Shown here: positions 9,700 to 16,616 of the stretch, in pieces
Layout: every line of letters begins with the position of its first letter
Position numbering within the stretch: the stretch's first letter is position 1
The notes under the pieces: model-generated
The model's input: the letters and a program-made list of their open reading frames with translations, nothing else
Told to the model about the DNA's origin: nothing
Database searches by the model: none
Assembly (NCBI GenBank): GCA_964384025.1
Contig: CAYLJJ010000003.1
Coordinates: 62,001-126,000, forward strand
Direction of reading: 5' to 3'
Source: CAYLJJ01 sp964384025
GTDB lineage: Bacteria; Myxococcota_A; Bradymonadia; UBA7976; UBA1532
DNA: 64,000 bases
Made by a program: the position numbers and the translations under genes

Positions 9700-10383
9700 A
9701 TGCTGCGCAAGCTCCTCGCGACCTTGACTGTGACCCTCCTCGCCGGTCAACTTTCCTGTTACAACACCTATAACGTCAGCTTAGATGAGTTGGGAAAGAC
9801 CCAAGAGGGAGGACAGAGTTCAACAGCGACCCTCTTTATCAAGCCCTGTCAACAGCTTCGGGTTGAAGCAGACAGCGATCTGCTCATCCGCGATCTCGAA
9901 GGCAAATCCCACAACATCAAAGCTTTTCAGTTTGCCCTGGATGAGGAGATGCTCATGGCGGGTGATCTGAGCTTAGAGCGCGCTCAGATCCGCTCGATCC
10001 ATCTCCCTCAACCAGGAGTGGAGGAGCCTCCAGCGATCAACCCTGTACTCTTCGCTGGCCTACAGGAGGGGCAGGAGCCCAAGGAGATTGACTGTGGCTG
10101 TACTCAGGTTGTGGTGACTGAGGACACCAAGATCGGGGTGACAGATAAACTGGACAAATACCACCCCATCTCTCCTTTTAATTTCACCCTCACTCGGGGG
10201 CAGATGGTCGCTCCAGATGAAGATTTACTGCTCTCTCGTGACGAGATCCAGACGGGAAATGTCAAGGTTGTCAGTGGCCTAAAGACAGGGCTCTTGGTCG
10301 CCACAGGAGTGGTCGCAGTTCTGGGTGCTGCTGTTGGCATCATCTTGACCGCTGAGGAGCGCAAAGAGTTTGGCGAAAAGTGA
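9700..10383 (+). CDS. Small lipoprotein with C-terminal hydrophobic segment, function unknown
   Basis: Protein of 227 aa that I do not recognise. The N-terminus is a signal peptide (RKLLATLTVTLLAG) followed by LSCYNTYN, consistent with a lipoprotein whose lipidated Cys is near residue 20. The middle is soluble and contains two Cys separated by one residue (DCGCT). Near the C-terminus is a Gly/Ala/Val-rich hydrophobic stretch (LLVATGVVAVLGAAVGIIL) followed by a charged tail. ATG 9700 is chosen because it places the signal peptide at the start, although the upstream ribosome site is weak. The next gene begins about 60 bp downstream, so cotranscription is possible. Confidence 0.7.
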   Translation: MLRKLLATLTVTLLAGQLSCYNTYNVSLDELGKTQEGGQSSTATLFIKPCQQLRVEADSDLLIRDLEGKSHNIKAFQFALDEEMLMAGDLSLERAQIRSIHLPQPGVEEPPAINPVLFAGLQEGQEPKEIDCGCTQVVVTEDTKIGVTDKLDKYHPISPFNFTLTRGQMVAPDEDLLLSRDEIQTGNVKVVSGLKTGLLVATGVVAVLGAAVGIILTAEERKEFGEK

Positions 10384-10446
10384 GCTTGTTCAGCTCTCCT
10401 TAGAGCGCTAGGCTTTGAAGAAATCTCTCCTCACTGGAACCTACTT

Positions 10447-11691
10447 GTGCTTCTTCCTGAGATTCCTGAAGAGTTGGAAAGAGGTCTGAGGATCTGCCTC
10501 GCTCAAATGCGAGCCTCTCCCCTTGATTATCGTTTACGCATCGAAGCTGCTCAGCTCCTCTACTCTCTGGGAGAGTCTGAGAAAGCCAGCCGGATCTTAC
10601 GAAGCTGCGCGGATTATTTTACCCTCGCGGGTTTTCCACTGAGAGCGTTGTGGGCTATTAAGATCCTAGAAAAGAATCAAGTTGATGCAGGGATTTTACG
10701 TCGCGGTTACGAGCTTCTGAGCAGCCACTATGCTCAAAAAGAGGATCGGGTTTGGGGCGATCCAATCTTTGAGATGAGCTTAAAACAGAGCAGGGCGGAG
10801 GCGGCGAATGAGCCTCAGAGCCTTGAGGCTCTGATCTCCGAGGTCGCTCGACGTGCAGCAGATATTATCCGAGGAGCCAACTTCCCAGATCGACTTCCTC
10901 GTTTCCCGCTCCTCAGCGTGCTGGATTCTGAGAACTTCAAGAAGGTTGCTCGAGCGATACGCTTTCGCCAACTTCCAGCGGGAACACGGTTGATCGAGGA
11001 GGGTACACCGGGAGATGCAGTTCACTTGATCGTCAACGGGCGAGCTCGAGTGTGGAAACAGTGCAAAGAGGGTGGCGATCTCCCTTTGGCTTATATCGAT
11101 GAAGGGGGGATATTTGGAGAGATGGCGCTGGTAACAGAGTCTCCTCGGATCGCCTCAGTGATCGCTGAAGAGCGCCTGGACCTATTTGAAATTCCTCGTT
11201 CTGTCCTTGAACTTCTGGGAAGCGCTGCGGTTACTTTGCAAAACGCCCTCTCCAGACAGGTTTGTGATCGGATGCTTCGAAATCTGATGCAGCTCTCTCC
11301 TGTCTTTAAGATCCTGCCTGCCGATCGGCGCGGGGAGTTGATGTCTCGTTTCAAGAGTTGTCTGTTTGAAGCCGATGAGGAGATCATCACCGAAGGACAG
11401 TTAGGGAGAGGGCTCTTTATCATCCTTGATGGACTTGTTCAGGTGAGCCTCAGAAAAGGGGGACGCAAACATATCCTGAGCTGGTTACGAGAAGGGGAAA
11501 TCTTTGGAGAGATCTCTCTCTTAAAAAACACCCCTGCAGTTGCGACCTGCTCTACAGTTCGCAGAACAATGTTGATGTTCCTGGATCGAGAGGAGTTTAG
11601 AGAGCTGTTCGCTGAATTCCCAGAGGTGATCGATAAGATGAACGAGCTTGGAAACTTTCGTTTGCTCGACAATATTTACACCCTCGCTTGA
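10447..11691 (+). CDS. Tandem cyclic-nucleotide-binding-domain protein
   Basis: Cytoplasmic protein of 414 aa. Residues 1-120 form a helical TPR-like region (MRASPLDYRLRIEAAQLLYSLGE). Two cNMP-binding (CAP/PKA regulatory-type) domains follow, at about 160-275 and 285-400. The first keeps a recognisable phosphate-binding cassette, FGEMALV then SPRIASV including its Arg. In the second, FGEISLL is followed by TPAVATC, so the phosphate-contacting Arg is missing and nucleotide binding there is doubtful. There is no DNA-binding HTH, so it is not a CRP-type regulator; a sensor or adaptor role is inferred. GTG start. The following PilZ-like gene starts 40 bp downstream, suggesting an operon. Confidence 0.88.
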   Translation: MLLPEIPEELERGLRICLAQMRASPLDYRLRIEAAQLLYSLGESEKASRILRSCADYFTLAGFPLRALWAIKILEKNQVDAGILRRGYELLSSHYAQKEDRVWGDPIFEMSLKQSRAEAANEPQSLEALISEVARRAADIIRGANFPDRLPRFPLLSVLDSENFKKVARAIRFRQLPAGTRLIEEGTPGDAVHLIVNGRARVWKQCKEGGDLPLAYIDEGGIFGEMALVTESPRIASVIAEERLDLFEIPRSVLELLGSAAVTLQNALSRQVCDRMLRNLMQLSPVFKILPADRRGELMSRFKSCLFEADEEIITEGQLGRGLFIILDGLVQVSLRKGGRKHILSWLREGEIFGEISLLKNTPAVATCSTVRRTMLMFLDREEFRELFAEFPEVIDKMNELGNFRLLDNIYTLA

Positions 11692-11731
11692 GTTTCACTC
11701 AAGCCAAAGATCAGGAAAGCGCCAAGGCCCA

Positions 11732-12367
11732 ATGGCAACACTCACCTCCTTTGTTGAACAAAAGGCGCAACTGCTCTTTATGGAGGGTGGAGAGATCTCC
11801 TCAATCCAAGCGCTGATCTCCTCTTGGGAACGTGAAGCTCTCTGGCTCCACTGTCAACCCAGCCCAAACCTCCGGCTTGGGAGGCGTTGTCTGCTCACCC
11901 TAGACACAGAGAGGGGTCTCTTGCGGGCTCGGGGGCAAGTCTCGCTTCTGGAAAAGCGGAGGCTTAAAGTTCAGCTCAGAGAGCCCCTTCAAGGACCAGA
12001 GCGGCGTCTCTATCAGAGGATATCTCTCCCCCTCTATCTTGCCTGTACGCGGCTGGAAGAGGCTCGGAGGTTGACTTTAACCCAGGAGTTGAAGTGGTCG
12101 GCTGTCTGGGCTGAACTGAGCCCCTCAGGATTCAAAGGCTTGCTTCCTGGCAGATGGGCTGAAAAGGATCATCTGCTCTTACACCTGCGACCTCTAGAGA
12201 GCACAAAGATCCTCAGTTTAAGGGCAAAGGTCCTGCGCCTCTTAAAGCAGGATGAGGCTCCTCCAATTCAGATCCTTCACTTCCTCTCACCTGATGAGGA
12301 GCAGCTCAAGCGGCTCCTCCAGATCGTAGATGGGGTTCAGTTGGGTGCTGTCTCTGAGAGGAGCTGA
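11732..12367 (+). CDS. PilZ-like domain protein
   Basis: Protein of 211 aa. The central part resembles a PilZ c-di-GMP-binding domain: an Arg-rich RRLYQR element at the domain start, then a beta segment with ELSPSGF, matching the family's RxxxR and (D/N)xSxxG pattern except that the acidic/amide position is Glu. An N-terminal beta-rich region (LGRRCLLTLDTERGLLRARGQV) looks like the YcgR-N-type barrel often fused to PilZ. Binding of c-di-GMP is therefore plausible but not certain. ATG 11732 is used, with AAGG just upstream; longer in-frame ORF extensions overlap the previous gene. The 3' end overlaps the convergent glutaredoxin gene by 31 bp. Confidence 0.6.
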   Translation: MATLTSFVEQKAQLLFMEGGEISSIQALISSWEREALWLHCQPSPNLRLGRRCLLTLDTERGLLRARGQVSLLEKRRLKVQLREPLQGPERRLYQRISLPLYLACTRLEEARRLTLTQELKWSAVWAELSPSGFKGLLPGRWAEKDHLLLHLRPLESTKILSLRAKVLRLLKQDEAPPIQILHFLSPDEEQLKRLLQIVDGVQLGAVSERS

Positions 12368-12603
12368 TCCAGCTCATCTTGGACGATGAGCCGTTGTAGA
12401 TCGCTACAGCCTCCGATGGAGAGATCTCCAATAAAGATTTGGGGAACCGTCCTCTGACCTGTGAGCTTCTTGAGGCGGATTCGCTCATCGGGGCGACCAT
12501 CTACGCTGATCTCCTCAAAGGTGATTTGACGCTGTTCGAGGATTCTCCGCGCCTGATCACAATACCAACAACTGCTGATGCTGTACATTTTCACACTCTT
12601 CAA
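12337..12603 (-). CDS. Glutaredoxin
   Basis: Small thiol-disulfide oxidoreductase of 88 aa, typical of class I glutaredoxins. It has the active site CWYC near the N-terminus after the first beta strand (KMYSISS), the cis-Pro segment TVPQIFIG, and the Gly-Gly motif IGGCSDL that binds glutathione. It would reduce disulfides or deglutathionylate proteins in the cytoplasm. TTG 12603 has GGAG 7 nt upstream; GTG 12594 and ATG 12588 are in-frame alternatives that keep the whole domain. Its 3' end overlaps the convergent PilZ-like gene. Confidence 0.93.
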   Translation of the reverse strand: MKSVKMYSISSCWYCDQARRILEQRQITFEEISVDGRPDERIRLKKLTGQRTVPQIFIGDLSIGGCSDLQRLIVQDELDQLLSETAPN

Positions 12604-12676
12604 GGGCTTTCTCCATCCTAGAGCTTAAAGAGAGATCTGAAGCATCTGAGAGAGAATGTCGAGAAGAGAGCTTCTT

Positions 12677-12838
12677 TTAAAGATCGATGATGATCACCCT
12701 GGGCCGCTCCTCTGGCTCAGCCTCACTGTCATACCCGGGGGGAGGGGGCAGAGGCCGCTCAAGGGCGGGTCGCTCATAGATTCCCTCTTGCTCCTCATGT
12801 CGTTTTCTAATCCGCTCGATGATGTACGCATCCAACAT
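12677..12838 (-). CDS. Conserved small protein (53 aa) starting MLDAYIIERI
   Basis: Protein of 53 aa beginning MLDAYIIERIRKR, then Pro-rich (ERPLPPPPGY), acidic, and ending in a hydrophobic RVIIIDL tail. The start at 12838 is very well supported, with AGGAGGTG 5 nt upstream, one of the best ribosome sites in the window. From memory, small proteins with this kind of N-terminus recur in myxobacterial genomes, but I know of no assigned function. It sits downstream of the AgmX/TonB-like gene on the same strand. No transmembrane segment or enzyme motif is visible. Confidence 0.75.
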   Translation of the reverse strand: MLDAYIIERIRKRHEEQEGIYERPALERPLPPPPGYDSEAEPEERPRVIIIDL

Positions 12839-12907
12839 CGGGCACCTCCTGACTTGGGCGTCAACCTTAATCACGCCTTATTGGGCGTCCAGGTTGAGTT
12901 TGAAAGA

Positions 12908-12944
12908 AGCCCTGGGTCTGATGCAAAGAGTAGACCTTTGGGCT
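12908..12944. terminator. Imperfect inverted repeat downstream of AgmX-like gene
   Basis: AGCCC...GGTCT pairs with AGACC...GGGCT across a 12-nt loop, with three mismatched central bases. On the minus strand the stem is followed by TCTTTC, so a weak intrinsic terminator for the AgmX-like gene is possible. It also lies upstream of the 53-aa gene and could be regulatory. Confidence 0.3.
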
Positions 12945-13001
12945 CTAAAGATTGGAAGAGGTGGGGTTGGATTTTGAGTTGCTATGGGAATTTTTATTTT
13001 T

Positions 13002-14312
13002 TTAGAGGCCAGAGCTAAAGACAAAGGGGAAGCGGATCTGACACATCCCCCCCTCAGGGCGAGGGAAGGACCAGCGCTGGATGCTGCGCTTCATACAGGC
13101 TTCAACCTTCTTGCTTCCCAGAGTGCTGGAGACCACGATGACCTTCTGCACTTTACCGTTCATAGCGATACGCCAAGAGATGGTGACTTTCCCCGCCAAC
13201 TCTGGGTTCTTGGCCAACTCCTTCTCATAGCAGTAGGAGATCCCGCGTTGACGAGCGTTGACCACCCTCAGGATATCCTTCTCTTTACAGAAAGCGGAAA
13301 CGGTGCCTCTTCCTGCACGAGCACGAACCTTCTTCTTGCGCTTTCCTTTTTTACGAAGCTTGCCCTTGACACCACGTCCTCCACCGGTATCGATGCGCCC
13401 CATACCGTGAATACGACCGAAGCCAGTGCCTCCACCACCGGAACCGGTGCCACGCAGGCCCATGCCTCCATGACCATGACCGATAATCAAGCTGCCATCA
13501 TCAGCTCCTGCCATTGCGGCGTTGAGCTGATCGGCGAAGCCGGTCTGGTTCCCAAAGACGTTCTTCAACGCGCCCTTGCCCAGGAGGTTAGAGCTGAGAG
13601 CCTTATGAACACCGATATCTTTGATCTTATCGACCATCTCCCCATCTCGCTTGGGGACTTTGGACTCCTCAATTTTGTCCTCTTCACCAAACTTACCCTC
13701 CTCACCTCCCGCCTTCTTGCCCACCTCCTCATCTTCCTCCTCTTCGATGATCTCCTCCTCCTCAATCTCAGGGGGAGGCTCCTCCATCAAGATCTGTAGA
13801 AAGCGGTTCTCCTCAGGCTTAAACTCCACCAGAGCGTTGACATCCCAGAGCATAAAGGCGGTGATAAGGATCCCCAGGTGGAGGATAAGGGCGGTCAACA
13901 GAGAAGCCAGGACAGAGGGCTCCATACGGGCCCAGAAGGGGCGCTGAGGAAGCTTTTCCTTCTCTCCGATGAGTTGGAAGAAGATGGCCAGGGGGCCCAG
14001 ATCCAACATCCCCCAGTTTTCACCATCGATGGAGATCTCACTGCCCCTCTTCTCGCGGGCCTCTTCGACGGAGATCTCTTCATCTAAGAAGAGCTTGCCC
14101 TTCATCTCGTTGCTGAGGTGAAGGGTGAAGCCTCCCCCTCGCTCAGGGCTGAAGAGGAGATATCGGTCGCCGATGTCGGCGAGGTCGGGAATCACCAGGG
14201 TATTTTTGCGCAGCTCCCCGATGGTGACCTTGTTTTTGGGGCCGACTACGCTCTCGGTCACGAGGGTATCGTGCCAGAGGACAGCGACCCGGAGGCGGTT
14301 CTGATTTTTCAT
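13002..14312 (-). CDS. AgmX/PglI-type TonB-like membrane protein
   Basis: Protein of 436 aa. The N-terminal 130 residues form a beta-rich soluble domain (FHA-like in outline, uncertain). One transmembrane helix follows (about 150-172, LLTALILHLGILITAFMLW), then a Glu-rich stretch, a Gly-rich segment (about 290-325), a basic stretch, and a C-terminal domain with two conserved Cys (AFCKEKDI, SYCYEKEL) that matches the AgmX/PglI C-terminal family. That family is TonB-like and is linked in Myxococcus to gliding and envelope energy coupling. Topology would place the C-terminus in the periplasm. ATG 14312 is chosen because GGAGGG lies about 10 nt upstream. It is transcribed away from the trypsin-like gene. 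Confidence 0.85.
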   Translation of the reverse strand: MKNQNRLRVAVLWHDTLVTESVVGPKNKVTIGELRKNTLVIPDLADIGDRYLLFSPERGGGFTLHLSNEMKGKLFLDEEISVEEAREKRGSEISIDGENWGMLDLGPLAIFFQLIGEKEKLPQRPFWARMEPSVLASLLTALILHLGILITAFMLWDVNALVEFKPEENRFLQILMEEPPPEIEEEEIIEEEEDEEVGKKAGGEEGKFGEEDKIEESKVPKRDGEMVDKIKDIGVHKALSSNLLGKGALKNVFGNQTGFADQLNAAMAGADDGSLIIGHGHGGMGLRGTGSGGGGTGFGRIHGMGRIDTGGGRGVKGKLRKKGKRKKKVRARAGRGTVSAFCKEKDILRVVNARQRGISYCYEKELAKNPELAGKVTISWRIAMNGKVQKVIVVSSTLGSKKVEACMKRSIQRWSFPRPEGGMCQIRFPFVFSSGL

Positions 14313-14400
14313 TTTGATCGATCCCTCCGAAGGGCGGAGCAAGCTTTCGCTCCGTGAGTCAGCCCACATCAGGCCCGGTGACTAGCACTCTAAAAGGGGG

Positions 14401-14418
14401 ATGGTCAATGATGACCAT
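14401..14418. promoter_or_regulatory. Perfect inverted repeat in a divergent intergenic region, possible operator
   Basis: ATGGTCA-ATGA-TGACCAT is a perfect 7-4-7 palindrome. It lies between the divergent AgmX-like (start 14312) and trypsin-like (start 14547) genes. A second repeat, CGGAGC-N8-GCTCCG, is at 14335-14354. Position and symmetry suggest a regulator site; no partner is known. Confidence 0.4.
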
Positions 14419-14546
14419 GGCCCCTATCCTAAAGCCTGTACCTTGTGAGCGTTATGGCCTCCTCAGACAACTGAAGAAGGCCTTGGTTCCTCCGGCCCGT
14501 TTTTTGCGGGATTCTGCCAGCGCCCTCCAGAGTGAAGGAGTGCAGA

Positions 14547-15149
14547 ATGTTGCACCTCGCTTTTCTTATGCTCTTGCTTCCCCCCGATTTGCAGGATCTT
14601 GCTCAGAAAGAGAGGCTCCTTCAACAAATCCAATCGCAAACAATTCAGCTTCGAGGTCGAAAGATCGCTCAGCCTGGAGTCTGGCAACAGAGGCCAGAGT
14701 ACCGCTTGGGAGGAGGCTGGTATGCTGGCGCTGGACGAATACTCACCAGTTACTCATTTGCGTTGGGTCTGGAGGCCCTTGAAGCTCGCCAAGGCGAGCA
14801 TTGGCTCTCGATCAAGCAGCTGAGGGCAGATCCCCAAGCGGGGACTCTCTGGTTTCAAATTCCTTTGCAAGGCCCCAGCTCAGCGCCTCACTGGGAGGCC
14901 TTGAACCCTGGTGGGACCCTCTACGCCAGCTGGCAGGGGCGGCTCTTCCGATTTCAGGTGGGGAGGCGGGCTGAGGGCTCCTTGGCCTTCTATCATTGGG
15001 TTTTGGGGGCGATCCTCCCCCTGGGCTGCCCCCTCTTTGCTTCTGATGGGCAGGTCAGAAGTTTGGTGGCGATCTCTCCCCTAAGACATCCAGGGGGTGT
15101 CCTGGCTTTGCCCGTGGAAGCTTTTGAGCGAGAGGAGGAGAGGCCTTGA
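14547..15149 (+). CDS. Secreted protein resembling a catalytically dead trypsin-like protease
   Basis: Protein of 200 aa with a short hydrophobic N-terminus (MLHLAFLMLLL), probably exported. The body loosely follows the trypsin/HtrA layout. GAGRILTSYSFA sits where active members have GSGxxxxxxxLTNxHV, and GCPLFASDGQVRSLVAIS sits where they have GNSGGPLxxxxGxVxGI. If this alignment holds, both His and Ser are missing. It is a low-confidence fold guess; otherwise it is an exported protein of unknown function. ATG 14547 has AAGGAG 6 nt upstream. Its TGA stop overlaps the TTG start of tilS, indicating translational coupling. Confidence 0.6.
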   Translation: MLHLAFLMLLLPPDLQDLAQKERLLQQIQSQTIQLRGRKIAQPGVWQQRPEYRLGGGWYAGAGRILTSYSFALGLEALEARQGEHWLSIKQLRADPQAGTLWFQIPLQGPSSAPHWEALNPGGTLYASWQGRLFRFQVGRRAEGSLAFYHWVLGAILPLGCPLFASDGQVRSLVAISPLRHPGGVLALPVEAFEREEERP

Positions 15150-16507
15150 ACCTGCTTGAGGATTTGATGCGCCTCCCGCTCCCTCAAGGAGCACGGGTGA
15201 TCCTGGCGGTGAGCGGTGGAGGGGACTCCATGGCCCTGGCTGAAGCTTGTCTTAAGCTGGGGCGTTGGTCTCCAGTGATCGCCACCGTCGATCATGGTCT
15301 CCATCCCCGCTCATTCCAACACCTCCAAGCGGTCCTAAGCTACAGTCTTAAACGAGGATGCCCTGTGGAGATCCTCTCTGTAGATCAACAGCGAATGAAG
15401 CAAGGTCAGGGCTTAGAAGAAGCTGCGCGGAGGGAGCGCTACCGTCTCCTGAGGGCGTGCGCCCTTCGGCGAGAGGCTTCCCTGATCCTCACCGCTCATA
15501 CAGCAGAGGATCAGCTTGAGACCCTCTTGATGCGCCTAAACAGCGTCAGCGGTCTCAGCGGAATGAAGGGCATCACCGCTCGCTCCCCTGGCCTCGCCCG
15601 TCCCTGGCTTCAGCGTAGGCGGGAGGAGCTAAGAGCCTTCTTGAGGATAGAGGGGATCTCCTGGTCTGAAGACCCCAGCAACAACGCACTGTGCTTTCAA
15701 CGCAACCGCTTGCGCCATCTGGGACTCCCCGCCTTAGGGGAGGTGTTTGGAGCGGGCTTAGCTCAGCGAGCGGCTCGCAGCGCTGAGAACTTAGCTTCAG
15801 CTCAAGCAGCCTTGGGGTTTCTGCTGGAGGCTTGGCTTAAGGGAAGGCTGAGGAGCGATGGGGAGGGGGTGGAGTTGGAGATCAGCGCGCTCCAGGAAGC
15901 GCCCAAAGCGCTTCAGCGCTTGTTACTGCTGGAAGCTTTAAAGAGGGCAGGGAGATTAAGAGCGCCCGCTCAGCATCTCCAAGCACTCCTCAAGATCGCG
16001 CAAGAGGGAGGGGGGCGGGATCTCTCTGCTCATCTGCGAGCGGAGCGTCGTGGAAAACTTCTCTCTATCGCGCCCCCTCTACAACCTCGGCTCTGGAGAG
16101 CTCGACAACCAACAGGAGCTGGATGTTTTGGTTTGGGTTGGTTTGAGCTGAGCATTGAAGCGCTCCCCGAGCTTCCAAGCGTCGAGGAGCGAAGCCAGGG
16201 CTGTATCGGAGTCCCTCCTCCCTGGCGACTCCGTAGAGTTCAGGCTGGAGATCGTTATCAGCCTCTGGGAGCCAGCGGACAGAAGCGGCTCAACCGGCGT
16301 TGGCGAGACGCAGGGGTCTCTCGAGTCCTGCGCGAGAGCCTGCCCATTCTAGAAGCTCGGGGACTATTGCTCTGGGCAGGAGGCCTGCGTATCGCTGAGG
16401 CGGCGCGTGTCTCTCCTGGCGCTCCCTGTTGGCGTATTGGGCTGAAGCTTAAAGCGGAGGCTCCGCAGAAGCTCCAGAGAGAGTTTAAGGAAATCAAGGG
16501 AGCCTGA
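15146..16507 (+). CDS. tilS: tRNA(Ile)-lysidine synthase
   Basis: Attaches lysine to C34 of the CAU-anticodon tRNA-Ile, so that it reads AUA and is charged with Ile; essential in most bacteria. The 453-aa length is normal. The N-terminal PP-loop motif SGGGDSMAL binds ATP, followed by VDHGLHP, the ARRERYRLL helix and HTAEDQLETLLMRL, all family hallmarks. The C-terminal region (about 345-440), with GDRYQPLGASGQKRLNRRW, is the TilS C-terminal domain. The TTG start overlaps the previous stop (TTGA), with GGAG 5-6 nt upstream. It precedes ftsH, an order common in bacteria. Confidence 0.95.
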   Translation: MNLLEDLMRLPLPQGARVILAVSGGGDSMALAEACLKLGRWSPVIATVDHGLHPRSFQHLQAVLSYSLKRGCPVEILSVDQQRMKQGQGLEEAARRERYRLLRACALRREASLILTAHTAEDQLETLLMRLNSVSGLSGMKGITARSPGLARPWLQRRREELRAFLRIEGISWSEDPSNNALCFQRNRLRHLGLPALGEVFGAGLAQRAARSAENLASAQAALGFLLEAWLKGRLRSDGEGVELEISALQEAPKALQRLLLLEALKRAGRLRAPAQHLQALLKIAQEGGGRDLSAHLRAERRGKLLSIAPPLQPRLWRARQPTGAGCFGLGWFELSIEALPELPSVEERSQGCIGVPPPWRLRRVQAGDRYQPLGASGQKRLNRRWRDAGVSRVLRESLPILEARGLLLWAGGLRIAEAARVSPGAPCWRIGLKLKAEAPQKLQREFKEIKGA

Positions 16508-16616
16508 ATCATTTTTTCAGGATGGAGCCTCTAAGTTTGCTGTAGCCGTCTCCCTGGTGATAGGCTGCCCGGCTCCAAAACGCTTACGAAACTGTAAAAC
16601 CACTCCCGAGGACAAT

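Noticed and set aside
12984..13799. 271-codon plus-strand frame
   Set aside because: Antisense to the AgmX/TonB-like gene, low-complexity Ser/Thr/Leu composition, no ribosome site.
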